The notes: a model not told the origin generated them from the letters alone. A stretch of DNA of 43,936 nt from Fidelibacterota bacterium (GCA_011046365.1 DSAS01000046.1:1-43936), one strand, 5' to 3'; counted from the first letter of the stretch, positions 31,699-41,880 are shown. Numbers and translations are program-made.

Positions 31699-34548
31699 AT
31701 GAAGCGCTTTGGATGTATATTCATCATTATCGCCATCATTTTCGTTTTTTCGTTTCCGCTACATTCACAGATGATCGCCGATATCACTGCCGATATCGAG
31801 ACCGAATTCGGCACCTACCATGTCTATCCGGTAACGATCACACCCGATGCGGTAACGTATACGATTGATGACAATCTTCTGAATATTTCGAATATTCTGA
31901 ATTACACGTCAGGTTTCAGTGAGTCGGATTTGGTTAATTTAAGAGATAATTATTTTTTCATTCGCCCCACGGACTACAAAGAGCTTTACGACATCTACAA
32001 GGATTGCAAGGAAAACGAAATTCCTATTTTCGTGTCCACCGATGCCATGCTGCATACATTTCACATTATTTATGATTATGCCCTGCGGGCGCTGGAGGTA
32101 CAAAAATTTGTTCTTGATCTGGACAATCTCAACAAAGCGCTTCTGGGTGCCATGGAATCGCTTTATCAGGAAATCGTTAACGACAGCCTGAAAGCCATTG
32201 TCCGAAAAAGTGTCTCCTATTGTGCCGTCGCCACACTATTAAAAGATTCCACGGCGACAGTTCCGGACTTCGTCATGGATTTAGTCAATCAGGAGTTGGA
32301 ATTGATTGCGGCGCATACAGGATTTCATCTTTCTCCCATATTCAACAGCAAAAAGATTGAATACATTGAAGATTACAGTCAGTATATACCCCGGGGACAC
32401 TATACTCGCAATGATACGCTGTCATCCTATTTCAGGTCCATGATGTGGTATGGACGGATGACTTTTCGCCTCGAACCGGACACATCCGCGGCGGGTATTC
32501 AGAAAGGTCGGGAAGAAACACTCCAGGCGATCCTGATTACAAAAACACTGCGAGAATTAACCGTCAACGGTGAACCGGCGCTGGACGTCTGGGAACGGAT
32601 TTACGACCCTACAGTCTTCTTTGTCGGTAAAACCGACGATCTGAATATCTATGACTATCTGGCAGTATTTGATGAGGTATACGGCACCGATTGAGTCGTT
32701 CCGCTCACCGTCAGCGATATTGCCGACCTTGCTCTGCTGGACAGTTTTATTGTCAAAGCCAAAAAGCTGCGCGACCCGCTGATCAATTCCAACTGGGTGA
32801 CCGACCAACAGGATTTCGAGAATATGACCAAAGGCTTCCGTCTGATGGGTCATCGCTTTATTCCCGATTCCTACATGTTCCAGCAACTGGTCTACGATAA
32901 GGTAAAATTTCATTATGGTTCCGGTGAACCGTTTACGCTTGTTCAAAGTATAGCCGGACCGATCCGCGGGTTTCCGCGTGGGTTGGACGTTATGACGGTG
33001 CTGAGATCATTGGAAGCCGAAGAAATTATCTGGACTGAAGGAGACGCTGATTATCAATTGTATGATGAACAGTTAGAGGCACTCAAGCGGGAATTCGCTG
33101 CCTTGGATGGCGCAGTCTGGGTACAGAACCTCTACTGGAACTGGCTCTACTGTCTGATGCCTCTACTGGAAGCAAAGGGTGAAGGCTACCCGGCGTTCAT
33201 GCAAAAAGCCGCCTGGACACTGAAACAATTGTACGCTGCGCTGGCATCCTGGGCGGAATTGAGGCACGACACGATATTATATGCCAAACAGAGTTATACC
33301 AGCTTTGCAACAGGCATACCGGACCCGCCGTCACGGACATACGGATATGTGGAACCCAATCCTCATCTGTATGCCCGTCTGGCATCGCTGGCAAATCTGA
33401 TGCGTTCCGGGTTGAATAATAAGGAATTATTATTAGAGGAATTCAATTCCAAACTGGTCAATTTTGAATCCCTGCTCCTGGGATTAAAAAATATTGCCGA
33501 GAAAGAATTGACCCAAAAGGCACTACTGGCGGAAGAAATTGACCTGATCTGGACAATTGGCGAACGTCTTGAAAACCTGATCACCTTTTCCGACGATCTC
33601 GCAGGTTCGATTTGCGATGAAACCGACGAGGGGATGGCTGTCGTAGCCGATGTCCACACTGACAGTAATTCCGAAAAAGTACTCGAAGAGGGGGTTGGAT
33701 ATCCCTTTGAGATTTATGTCGCCGTCAACGTTCAGGATAAAATTGTGTTAACCCGCGGTGCCGGTTTTTCCTATTATGAATTCAAGCACCCGATGGCAGA
33801 TCGCCTGACCGATGAAGCCTGGCAGGCAATGCTGGTTTCGGAAACACCACCGGAAATTCCATCCTGGACGTCATCTTTTATTGACAGAAATCAAGATTTC
33901 TCGATTCCCGAACCGTCGCATGCTTTTCTTGAATTTGAAACTGTTCAATGCGTCAACGTCAACATCAATCCTGTAACCCCCGTCACCGGCGATACCTTAG
34001 TGCTCAGTGCCACGATCCAAGATTCACCCGACTCTGCCATCAAAGCCTGTTTTTATGATAATTGTGATGACTTTATTGACTCTCTGAAACTGGAAATCCG
34101 TCCGGATACCGTTGAAAATATTGCAACCTACACCGGTAGTATTGCAACATCCCGCTGGTCGGGCGGACCGATCATGCTGAAAATACTGAACAGTCACGGT
34201 TATCGGTTGTTCACCCACTGGTTTGAAATTACGTATATCTCGGGCATCTCCGAAAAATCCGCAATTCCCGAAAGATTCTGGTTATACCAGAGCTACCCAA
34301 ATCCTTTCAATTCAATGGCGACAATCCGCTACGATCTGCCGGAAGACAGCCGTATCTGTCTTGAAATATTCAATATTCTGGGGCAGAGAGTGATCACCCT
34401 CGCCAGGGATTTCCAGAAAGCCGGCAGCTATAGCCTGACCTGGAATGGAACCAACCGGCGGGTCAATCCCCTGCCCAGTGGCGTCTATATTATTCAATTG
34501 CGTCAGGAAAACCGGGCGTTACATCACAAACTGGTATTGCTGAAATGA
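31699..34548 (+). pseudogene. DUF3160 secreted protein interrupted by an in-frame TGA
   Basis: One reading frame of about 950 codons runs from ATG 31699 to the TGA before 34549, broken only by TGA at 32692-32694. The first part (331 residues) has a signal peptide (ending LHSQ) and the DUF3160 opening (FVSTDAMLHTFHIIYDYALRAL). After the stop the frame resumes at once (VVPLTVSDIADLALLDSF) and continues the domain, then ends with a sorting domain (YQSYPNPFNSMATIRYD). The GTG at 32797 in the second part lacks a ribosome-binding site, so separate translation is unlikely. GGAG at about 31687 precedes the start. Recent nonsense mutation, readthrough and sequencing error all remain possible. Confidence 0.8.
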
Positions 34549-34746
34549 CGGTTGATATTCCACCTCCCTGCCGAAAGCCATAATCAACGAAGTATAACTG
34601 GGTGGATAGGAATAAATTACCATCAGCATTTGACCCTATACACGCTGGCGCTGCTCTTTTCAGAGATATTCTGTGCATTAATCCCATTTTTACTGCCTCT
34701 TAATATTTTTTTGCTTATATTAATGCGTCAAAAACCGGTATTTTTT

Positions 34747-35607
34747 ATGAAATATGCAAAGTTATCAATACTTATTCTGTTGACGATGATCCGCGCCTGC
34801 CTGCTAGATATCAATGGAGATGATGAGGACACCGGTTTTATCTATCCGCTGCAAACCGGCAATGTCTGGAAATACGAGCGTCGGCTTTCCTTTTACTTTT
34901 ATACCGATACGACTGATTCTAAACAGTATCTTGATTCGCTGCTCTATTCGTCGGAAATTACCAACGCGGTGACCGGAAGAACAATCTTACGAGATACAGT
35001 CGAGACCATCGAAATGATCGGTACGGAACAAGATGGCCCCCATACCTTTACCAGTGTGCAATATTATCAGAACCGAACGGACGGATTGTATTTGCTGGCA
35101 TACCATTCTGCCGGTAATATGATTCTGCCAAAAACCACCGCGAAAAAACGCATCCGTTTCAAGGACACCTATTTTGATAATTACAATCAGATCCTGGACT
35201 ATATTCAAGCATGTATTCCCATTGGAAAGGTGGTTTCGGACTCGCTTTATTTCGAAGACCCACCGGTAAAAGTGCTCTCCTATCCTCTAAGGATTGGTGA
35301 ACAATGGACTTATCGAAATACCACGCAGGGTCCGTTTCACATTGATAGAAAAATTGAAGGCAAAGAGACCCTCCGAATCAATAACACATCCTACGATTGT
35401 TATAAAATTCGGTCTTTATATGACCTTGATCATGATGGTCAGTGGGATGAAGACATCCGCTTAACCGATTTTATCAGTCAAGAAGGCTTATTGCAGCGCA
35501 CTATCACGATTCTGGGATTGACTGAAATCAGCACGCAACTGGAAGAAACCGGTCGGTTAATCGATACCTATGAACATTACATATTGACCGATTTGACAAT
35601 CCAGTAG
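34747..35607 (+). CDS. Predicted lipoprotein of unknown function
   Basis: About 286 residues from ATG 34747. I prefer this start because it opens a lipoprotein signal (MKYAKLSILILLTMIRAC, lipidation at C18) followed by an acidic linker DINGDDEDTG; upstream in-frame starts (34552, 34726) add a non-coding-looking hydrophobic stretch. The mature part has WKYERR and GEQWTYRNT strands and a GKETLRINNTSYDCYKI region, as seen in beta-rich lipoproteins of FCB bacteria. No known domain was recognised. The 198 bases between the preceding stop and this start hold no feature I can support. Confidence 0.62.
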   Translation: MKYAKLSILILLTMIRACLLDINGDDEDTGFIYPLQTGNVWKYERRLSFYFYTDTTDSKQYLDSLLYSSEITNAVTGRTILRDTVETIEMIGTEQDGPHTFTSVQYYQNRTDGLYLLAYHSAGNMILPKTTAKKRIRFKDTYFDNYNQILDYIQACIPIGKVVSDSLYFEDPPVKVLSYPLRIGEQWTYRNTTQGPFHIDRKIEGKETLRINNTSYDCYKIRSLYDLDHDGQWDEDIRLTDFISQEGLLQRTITILGLTEISTQLEETGRLIDTYEHYILTDLTIQ

Positions 35608-35624
35608 ATTCAGCAGATTGAAAT

Positions 35625-36056
35625 ATGAAGAAACGAAGTTCACTGAATTTTATGATTGCATGGTTTGGATTCGTCCAGAGTCTGCATCTCCTAGCGCTGT
35701 TCCGGGCGTTGATTATATACATAAAAACCGCCCAGCTGCCCTTCCCTGCCCTGCCGCCTCCACAAGGCTGGTCACCGCAGGCAGAACATTTCCTGGTCGG
35801 CAACGGGATTATTGATGCGGTCAATATTTTTCTGTCGCTGATCTTCGTCTACGGGTTTTTCAAATCAAAACCCTGGGCATTGAAAACCGGCTTGATTTCA
35901 TTGACAATCCTGCTCTATTCGGCGCTGATATTCGGATACGCCACGATCAATGCCGGCGCCTGGTCAGCGCACCCGTTTGCTTATTGGACAATGGCTTTAC
36001 TCTATACACCAATCTTTATGTTAACTGTTTATTTTTTCATATTTAAAACAGATTAG
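35625..36056 (+). CDS. Small integral membrane protein, unknown function
   Basis: A 143-residue protein with four predicted membrane helices (residues about 10-32, 60-80, 88-106 and 120-139), short loops and no charged catalytic motif. It starts 17 bases after the preceding lipoprotein gene and ends five bases before the next small membrane protein gene, so the three may be cotranscribed. No family was recognised. Confidence 0.7.
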   Translation: MKKRSSLNFMIAWFGFVQSLHLLALFRALIIYIKTAQLPFPALPPPQGWSPQAEHFLVGNGIIDAVNIFLSLIFVYGFFKSKPWALKTGLISLTILLYSALIFGYATINAGAWSAHPFAYWTMALLYTPIFMLTVYFFIFKTD

Positions 36057-36061
36057 ACACC

Positions 36062-36262
36062 TTGCGCCGCATAATTATTATAGTCGGAATCATCATCACC
36101 CTGATCGGAATTTTCTGGCCCTGGCTCAGTAAAATTCCCCTGGGGCATCTGCCCGGTGATATCATCATCAACCGTCCGAATGCCCGCATTTATATTCCCA
36201 TCACCACGATGATTCTGCTGAGTCTGCTGTTGACACTCATCCTGCGCATTTTTCATAAATAA
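36062..36262 (+). CDS. DUF2905-family small membrane protein
   Basis: A 66-residue protein with two membrane helices (residues 3-22 and 46-63) around the conserved loop LGHLPGDIIINRPNARIYIPI, which matches the DUF2905 signature (LPGDI, then R-x-N and a Y/F-P step). The family is widespread and uncharacterised. The start is TTG 36062. It follows the previous membrane protein by five bases. Confidence 0.8.
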   Translation: MRRIIIIVGIIITLIGIFWPWLSKIPLGHLPGDIIINRPNARIYIPITTMILLSLLLTLILRIFHK

Positions 36263-36301
36263 AGAACCCTAACTCTACTGACTACCACAGTTAATCGTTG
36301 C

Positions 36302-36317
36302 AGGAATCCCGATTCCT
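36302..36317. promoter_or_regulatory. Dyad in the leader of the AMP nucleosidase gene
   Basis: AGGAATC-CC-GATTCCT is a perfect 7-bp inverted repeat with a 2-base centre, about 34 bases before the ATG. It may be an operator. Nearby, CCTC (36327-36330) with ATT can pair with AAT and GAGG (36342-36345) in a small hairpin that would cover the ribosome-binding site GAGGA. Confidence 0.3.
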
Positions 36318-36350
36318 TATAACTTACCTCTATTAAAAATTGAGGAATAA

Positions 36351-37127
36351 ATGAGCTTAAAAAATAAAGAAGATATTGTGCAGAACTGGTTACCCCGCTA
36401 CACCGGAACCCTACTATCGGAATTTGGCGAGTACATTTTACTGACCAATTTCAGCGACTACCTCTGCCATTTTGCCGAGCGTTTCGATGTCCGCATCCGG
36501 GGTAATCGCAAACCGATGCAGACCGCCACTGCCAATAATATTACCATTATCAATTTCGGTATCGGCAGTCCCATGGCGGCAACCATCATGGACCTGTTGG
36601 CAGCATTGCATCCTAAAGCCGCCCTTTTTCTGGGTAAATGCGGAGGGCTGAAGAAAAAAATCAAAGTCGGCGACCTGATCCTGCCGATTGCCGCCATCCG
36701 GGGCGACGGTACCAGCAACGATTATCTGCCGCCGGAAGTGCCGGCGCTGCCTTCGTTTCGTCTGCAGCAGGCGGTCTCAGCCATGATTCGCAAACACGAG
36801 GTGGATTACTGGACCGGTACCATCTATACGACCAACCGCCGCGTCTGGGAACACGACGAAAAATTCAAGGACTATTTAACACGAATCCGGGCGGCGGGCA
36901 TTGATATGGAAACCGCTACCCTGTTCACCGTCGGTTTTATCAATAAAATTCCCCACGGCGCACTGTTGCTGGTTTCGGACAATCCGATGATTCCGGAAGG
37001 GATCAAGACCGCCGTGAGCGATAAAAAGGTATCCCTCAAATATGTGAAAAACCACCTTAATATCGGCATTGATGCGCTGCTCGAACTGGCTAACCGCGGC
37101 GAATCGGTCAAGCATATGCGCTTTTAG
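36351..37127 (+). CDS. amn: AMP nucleosidase
   Basis: A 258-residue phosphorylase-superfamily protein closely resembling the short AMP nucleosidases of Bacteroidota, which hydrolyse AMP to adenine and ribose 5-phosphate. Recognisable parts are YILLTNFSDYL near the start, the phosphate-side glycine region FLGKCGGLKKKIKVGDLILP, the ribose-binding GIDMETA (E187) and the base-side aspartate D210 in LLVSDNPMIPEG. The Escherichia coli enzyme has an extra regulatory N-terminal domain that is absent here. GAGGA at 36342-36346 is the ribosome-binding site. Cytoplasmic purine salvage or energy-charge control is the expected role. Confidence 0.9.
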   Translation: MSLKNKEDIVQNWLPRYTGTLLSEFGEYILLTNFSDYLCHFAERFDVRIRGNRKPMQTATANNITIINFGIGSPMAATIMDLLAALHPKAALFLGKCGGLKKKIKVGDLILPIAAIRGDGTSNDYLPPEVPALPSFRLQQAVSAMIRKHEVDYWTGTIYTTNRRVWEHDEKFKDYLTRIRAAGIDMETATLFTVGFINKIPHGALLLVSDNPMIPEGIKTAVSDKKVSLKYVKNHLNIGIDALLELANRGESVKHMRF

Positions 37128-37143
37128 CTAAACTGGAGTATCT

Positions 37144-38160
37144 ATGAAATTTCGACTTATCTTGATTACAGTCATCATCGGTCTTTCCGCTGACGGAATA
37201 AATGCCCAAAACCGGTATCCCGTGCAAATCAATTCAAAACAGGGCTTTATCAACCGCTCTGGCGAACTCGTGATCGAGCCCCTTTATAGCGCAGTACGCC
37301 CCTTTTGCGAAGGACTGGCGGCGGTGAAGTCCGGCAGTCAGTGGGGTTTTATTGACACTACCGGAAAAATCGTCATTGCACCGCAATTCGACGATTGTCA
37401 GAATTTCAGCGAGGGCGGTGCGGCAGTAAAAATCGGCGATTCCTGGGGTATGATCAACAGAGCGGGTGATTTCATCCTCGAACCGGAGTCCGCCCGGGTA
37501 TTTTCTTTTTCCGAAGGGCTGGCGCTGGTGGAATTCAGACGGAAAATGTGGTTGCTCCCCCAACGCAAGCAGTTTGGTTTTTTAAATACTGCGGGAGAAT
37601 TTGAAATGATCTTCAGCACTTCCGAAGCCCACCGCTTTTCAGACGGATTGGCGATGGTAAAACAGGTTAAATATCTCCTCATTTTGCCGGTCAGGGAATA
37701 TTTCACCTACATTGATAAAAGCGGAACTGTTGTGCTCGAAGCGCCCTTTGGAAATGTCGGTCAGTTCCAGAACGGACTGGCTTTGGTCCGAAACGGTAAT
37801 AAATACGGTTATATTGATAAAGCGGGTCAGCTGAAAATTCAACCGCAGTTCGATCTGGCTCACCTCTTTCAGGATCACATTGCCCGGGTCAAGGTCGGCA
37901 ATCGCTGGGGTTTTATCGGCTCAGACGGGAGGTTTATCGTCGAACCGCAATTTGAACATGCTCTGGATTTCAGTGAGAACCTCGCTGCCGTTAGAATTGA
38001 CGGTAAATGGGGCTATATTGACCATGGCGGAAATTTTGTTATCGCACCCCAATTTGATTCCGCCATGAATTTTCAGAACGGACTGGCTGCCGTTGTTACC
38101 GGCTCGCTTTCGGGTTATATTGATAAAACCGGAGGATTTATCTGGAAGCGACCGGGATAA
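37144..38160 (+). CDS. Exported WG-repeat protein
   Basis: A 338-residue protein with a signal peptide (residues 1-22, ending GINA) and about nine WG repeats of 25-45 residues of the form WGFIDTTGKIVIAPQFD...F.EGLAAVK. These KWG/WG repeats occur in surface or periplasmic proteins and are thought to mediate binding; no enzyme motif is present. Two middle repeats are degenerate (FGFLNTAGEFEMIF, FTYIDKSGTVVLEAPF). It begins 16 bases after the AMP nucleosidase stop. Confidence 0.85.
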   Translation: MKFRLILITVIIGLSADGINAQNRYPVQINSKQGFINRSGELVIEPLYSAVRPFCEGLAAVKSGSQWGFIDTTGKIVIAPQFDDCQNFSEGGAAVKIGDSWGMINRAGDFILEPESARVFSFSEGLALVEFRRKMWLLPQRKQFGFLNTAGEFEMIFSTSEAHRFSDGLAMVKQVKYLLILPVREYFTYIDKSGTVVLEAPFGNVGQFQNGLALVRNGNKYGYIDKAGQLKIQPQFDLAHLFQDHIARVKVGNRWGFIGSDGRFIVEPQFEHALDFSENLAAVRIDGKWGYIDHGGNFVIAPQFDSAMNFQNGLAAVVTGSLSGYIDKTGGFIWKRPG

Positions 38161-38234
38161 TGCCTGTTTGAGATGAACGTCGCCGCAGTCCGATCTTATC
38201 AAATTCAGGTCCGGTGCAACACCGATTTAACATT

Positions 38235-38915
38235 ATGATTCATAAACAACTGATCGTTATTCTCATCACACTGTCACTTATATGTCCCGCTCAGGACTGG
38301 AATTGGCTGCTGCTGAACGAATCTGACGGCATCTGCAGCTTCAGAAATGATGGCGACGACGACCAACCTCCTGAATTCAAGGCAATTACTACCCTAAATT
38401 GCCGCCTGGATATCATTGCGGTAATCCTAAGAGATTTTACCAATTACCCCCACTGGATGCCCGCTTGCGTCGAAGCGCGACTCCTTGATCAGACTGCTGA
38501 ATCTGACCTGCTCCTCTACTATCGTCATCATGCACCCTTCCCATTCAAAGATCGGGATGCGGTGCTTCACGTCACGACGACTCTCGACACCGTCAATAAA
38601 ACGCTGTATATCCAGTCCAGAAACATTGACGACCAACGCCTGCCATTTTCAGATTGCTGCGTCCGGATGACACGTATGGAAGCCGATTGGACGATTCAAT
38701 ATCTTGATGATGATCAGACCCGCATCGAGTACCGTCTGCTGACCGAGCCCGGCGGTCACATTCCCGCAAAATATACCAGTCAATTTACCGCAAAACTACC
38801 GCACGAGACCCTCACCGGACTCAGAAGAATGACCGCCCAACCCAAATACCTGAAGAAAGCTGAATCATCTCATGAAAAAGAGCTGATTGAAAAATATTTT
38901 ATCAATAAAGAATAA
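38235..38915 (+). CDS. Exported START/SRPBCC-like domain protein
   Basis: A 226-residue protein from ATG 38235 (a GTG at 38214 is also in frame but would bury the signal). A signal peptide (ending CPAQ) precedes a START-like fold: LRDFTNYPHWMPACVEARLL, HAPFPFKDRDAVLHV, and a long C-terminal helix. The motif PFPFKDRD is characteristic of bacterial START-domain proteins, which bind lipids or other hydrophobic ligands. An exported version may carry lipid between membranes; that is inference. It is followed nine bases later by a porin-like gene. Confidence 0.78.
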   Translation: MIHKQLIVILITLSLICPAQDWNWLLLNESDGICSFRNDGDDDQPPEFKAITTLNCRLDIIAVILRDFTNYPHWMPACVEARLLDQTAESDLLLYYRHHAPFPFKDRDAVLHVTTTLDTVNKTLYIQSRNIDDQRLPFSDCCVRMTRMEADWTIQYLDDDQTRIEYRLLTEPGGHIPAKYTSQFTAKLPHETLTGLRRMTAQPKYLKKAESSHEKELIEKYFINKE

Positions 38916-38924
38916 GGAAAGGGA

Positions 38925-40028
38925 ATGCCGCAATTGAAATCTATCTCTATGATTCTGTTGTATCTTTTCACCATGACTTCACTCCAGGCAGCGCCAGAAT
39001 CAAAGCCGCCTTCGTCGGTGAGAGAAAATCTTAACTTCTGCGGTCAATGGTTTTTAGCCTGGCAGCATCACTCCGAAGAGGACTCTGCGCTCAATGAATT
39101 TACTCTCAAACGGGGCTACGTCACCATCCAGAAAACCTTTAATGAACGATTTTCCGCCCGGATCACCCAGGATATTACTGTGGATCAGGAAGGTGACGGT
39201 CAGGGCGACATCGAAATCCGGCTGAAATACGGCTATTTGCGCTATTCTTTTCATAAACTGCTGTTTTTCACCAAGCCCTTCGTGGAAGTGGGACTCGTAC
39301 ACCGCCCCTGGATTGACTTCGAACAAAAAGTAAACCGTTACCGGGTCCAGGGTCCCATGTATCTGGAACGCAGCTCGCTCCTCCGCTCCGCCGACTACGG
39401 CATCATATTCAGCGCCCTGTTTGGTGAATCGTTAAATGAAGAATTCCGACGATCCGTCAATAACAATTTTCCCGGTAAATACGGCAGCTTCGCAGTTGGA
39501 ATTTTTAACGGCGCCGGCTACGATGCTATTGAAAATAACAACAATAAACTTATCGAGGGCAGACTGTCGCTCCGACCGGTTCCGGAACGGATTCCCGGAT
39601 TTCAGTGCCACTATATCGGCGCTTATGGAAAAGGCAATACCGCAACTGCGCCGGACTTTACATTGAACGCCTTCAGTCTCACTCTCGAAGGTCGAAATAT
39701 TGTTCTGATCTCCACACTGTATACGGGAAAAGGCGATGCTTTGGGCACCCTTGTAGATGAACATGGAGCGTCGCTGCAGCAAAAGGGGCACTCCCAATTC
39801 ATCGAACTGCGGCTGGGACGTTCCGGAGGCAGCCTATTTGGGCGCTACGATCTGCTGCGGACGCAACTATCCGGTGACGACCGGTATCAGGAACGCTACA
39901 TTGCCGGCGCTGCCTGTTCTATTTTTGAAAATGCGCGCCTGGTGGCAGACCTGGACTACCTGATTAGCCGGCACACCCGCATCCAACACCAAAAAACCTT
40001 CGAAATCGCTATTGAGTTTATTTTTTAA
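38925..40028 (+). CDS. Phosphate-selective porin O/P-like outer-membrane protein
   Basis: A 367-residue barrel with a signal peptide (ending SLQAA). The order of strands with FTLKRGYVTIQKTFNERFSARITQD, followed by LKYGYLRYSFHK and GLVHRPW, is characteristic of the OprP/OprO-like (porin O/P) family found in many FCB bacteria. It ends in a Phe-terminated strand (IAIEFIF), the usual barrel assembly signal. Substrate specificity cannot be read; the family name does not prove phosphate transport. AAGGAAAGGG before the ATG gives a ribosome-binding site. Confidence 0.8.
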   Translation: MPQLKSISMILLYLFTMTSLQAAPESKPPSSVRENLNFCGQWFLAWQHHSEEDSALNEFTLKRGYVTIQKTFNERFSARITQDITVDQEGDGQGDIEIRLKYGYLRYSFHKLLFFTKPFVEVGLVHRPWIDFEQKVNRYRVQGPMYLERSSLLRSADYGIIFSALFGESLNEEFRRSVNNNFPGKYGSFAVGIFNGAGYDAIENNNNKLIEGRLSLRPVPERIPGFQCHYIGAYGKGNTATAPDFTLNAFSLTLEGRNIVLISTLYTGKGDALGTLVDEHGASLQQKGHSQFIELRLGRSGGSLFGRYDLLRTQLSGDDRYQERYIAGAACSIFENARLVADLDYLISRHTRIQHQKTFEIAIEFIF

Positions 40029-40052
40029 TAATTGCATTCAAATGGAGAAGTC

Positions 40053-41825
40053 ATGGAAAAATTAATCACTATACTTCGAAAAACAGGACTGATTCCACTC
40101 CTCCTGACGGCGAGTCTTTTTGCTCAGGGTAACTTTCATCATCCCGAACTAGAGACCACTTACAATGCTAATCGCTTTTGCACACTGCCGCTTAACACTC
40201 TGAAAATTCAGCAGGTTGACAGCCTTCTGACAAAATTAAAACAAAAATTCCCGGAAAGATTTCACGTTGCCGAAGTTGGGCGCTCTGTTCAGGATCGTCC
40301 TATCTTCCTGGCGTCGCTGGGAACAGGACCGGTCACCGTACTGCTCTGGAGTCAGATGCACGGCGATGAACCCACCGCCACCGCCGCCCTGTTTGACATC
40401 TTTAATTATCTGCTTACTAATCAAAATCAGCCCTTCGCCAAAACGATACTCGACAATCTCACCATTCGGGCTGTCCCGATGCTTAATCCCGATGGCACCG
40501 AAAAATTTCAACGCCGCAATGCCCAGAATCTGGATATCAATCGCGACGCCCGTGACCGGTCATCCCCCGAAGCCAAAATCCTCTTTCAGCTGAAAGAAAC
40601 ATATAATCCTGCCTTCGGCTATAACCTGCATGATCAGAGCCAGCGGCGAACCGTGGGCAATACCAACCAATTGGTCGCCATGGCTCTGATGGCGCCACCC
40701 TTTGATGAGCATATCGCCGACAATCCGGTCCGCATCCGTGCCAAGAAACTGGTCTCGGTGATCTATCAGGCGCTGGGTCCCTATCTGTATGGGCATATCG
40801 CTAAATATGACAGCGATTACATGCCCTGCGCTTTCGGTGATTCCATGCAGAACTGGGGAGTCAGTACGGTTCTGATCGAATCCGGCGGCTGGTTTCATAA
40901 CCGCGACGATTTTCTACAGAAGATGAATTTCATCGCCATTTTAACTTCGCTGTATGCTATTGCAGACGGAAGTTACGAAACCGCCAATCCGGCGATTTAC
41001 GACGCCCTGATGCTCAATGACAAAGACCTCTATGACCTGGTCATTCGCGACGTAGCACTCATTGACGGCACCGGTAATGAGCCCTTCAAGGCGGACGTTG
41101 CCATCAATTACCATCTGAAAGATACTCAGGACCCCGGTTCGGAACGGATCGGAGTCATTGCCGAATATGGCGATCTGGACTATTTTGCCGCCAAAGACAC
41201 TGTCGAAGGTACCGGTTTTTTCCTGGCGCCGGGCTTGATCGGTACAACCAATTATTTTACTGATGAAAATAAATTCATCCGGCAAATTTCCAAAATGGCG
41301 CAGAATGGCTATACAACCATTCTGGTTTCTCTCAAAGCCGAACAGATCAACACATTACCCTCTCTGCAGGCTTCTATCCGGAAAGCAGAATTTCCCGGTA
41401 ATTGGGGCGCACTGCTGATCCTTGGCGCCGAGGTCGCCAGCAGCGCCGATTCACTCCGGCTTCTGCGTAATCTCAGACGCGGTTTTACTGGGCTGGCAGT
41501 AAGCGATTCAACGCTGCAAACAGCCACCCTTAGCAACTGGCTCGGACTGCCCAACGGATACCTTGATTTTTCCGATACCGGCAAGCCGGTCCGCAAACTG
41601 TCCGGTGCGGAGCTGCTCCACAGAACGGGTGAGCCGGCGGAAAAGTGGCTAACCCCCCGACGGGGCAAAATCCGCCCCGGACAAATCGCCGACCTGGTAC
41701 TCTTTTCCGAAAAAATGATCGGCAAACCGAAAGTGGAACTCATCATGGTCAAAGGACACCTCGTCTACGAAAAGGGAGAATGGATTAAAAGTGATGTTTC
41801 CGGTGACTGCTGGCTGCCGGAATAA
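40053..41825 (+). CDS. M14 metallocarboxypeptidase fused to a degenerate amidohydrolase domain
   Basis: A 590-residue exported protein (signal ending LFAQ). Residues about 30-300 are a peptidase M14 domain with zinc ligands H103 and E106 (MHGDEPTA) and H193 (NLHDQS), DINRD for substrate binding and catalytic E276 (VLIESGG), all present. From about residue 327 to the end lies the shell of an amidohydrolase: VIRDVALIDGTG, then PGLIG, and the C-terminal GKIRPGQIADLVLF. The metal motif expected after PGLID is replaced by T399-N-Y401 instead of HxH, and no other metal histidines are evident, so this part is probably inactive. The start is ATG 40053 with GGAG six bases upstream. Confidence 0.85.
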   Translation: MEKLITILRKTGLIPLLLTASLFAQGNFHHPELETTYNANRFCTLPLNTLKIQQVDSLLTKLKQKFPERFHVAEVGRSVQDRPIFLASLGTGPVTVLLWSQMHGDEPTATAALFDIFNYLLTNQNQPFAKTILDNLTIRAVPMLNPDGTEKFQRRNAQNLDINRDARDRSSPEAKILFQLKETYNPAFGYNLHDQSQRRTVGNTNQLVAMALMAPPFDEHIADNPVRIRAKKLVSVIYQALGPYLYGHIAKYDSDYMPCAFGDSMQNWGVSTVLIESGGWFHNRDDFLQKMNFIAILTSLYAIADGSYETANPAIYDALMLNDKDLYDLVIRDVALIDGTGNEPFKADVAINYHLKDTQDPGSERIGVIAEYGDLDYFAAKDTVEGTGFFLAPGLIGTTNYFTDENKFIRQISKMAQNGYTTILVSLKAEQINTLPSLQASIRKAEFPGNWGALLILGAEVASSADSLRLLRNLRRGFTGLAVSDSTLQTATLSNWLGLPNGYLDFSDTGKPVRKLSGAELLHRTGEPAEKWLTPRRGKIRPGQIADLVLFSEKMIGKPKVELIMVKGHLVYEKGEWIKSDVSGDCWLPE

Positions 41826-41851
41826 TCGGCACATTCCCGCCATGATCACGA

Positions 41852-41880
41852 TTGACATTCAGACCGTTATTAATTAATAT
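41852..41880 (+). promoter_or_regulatory. Candidate sigma-70-type promoter of the TonB receptor gene
   Basis: TTGACA (41852-41857), 17 bases, then TAATAT (41875-41880). The -35 box is perfect and the spacing ideal; the -10 box matches four of six positions. It lies 64 bases before the receptor start. An imperfect dyad GCGAA/TTCGC between the promoter and the gene could be an operator. Confidence 0.4.

Noticed and set aside
32692-32694. Selenocysteine at the in-frame TGA of the DUF3160 gene
   Set aside because: No convincing SECIS-type hairpin is visible just downstream and the region is not a redox site; a nonsense change is simpler.
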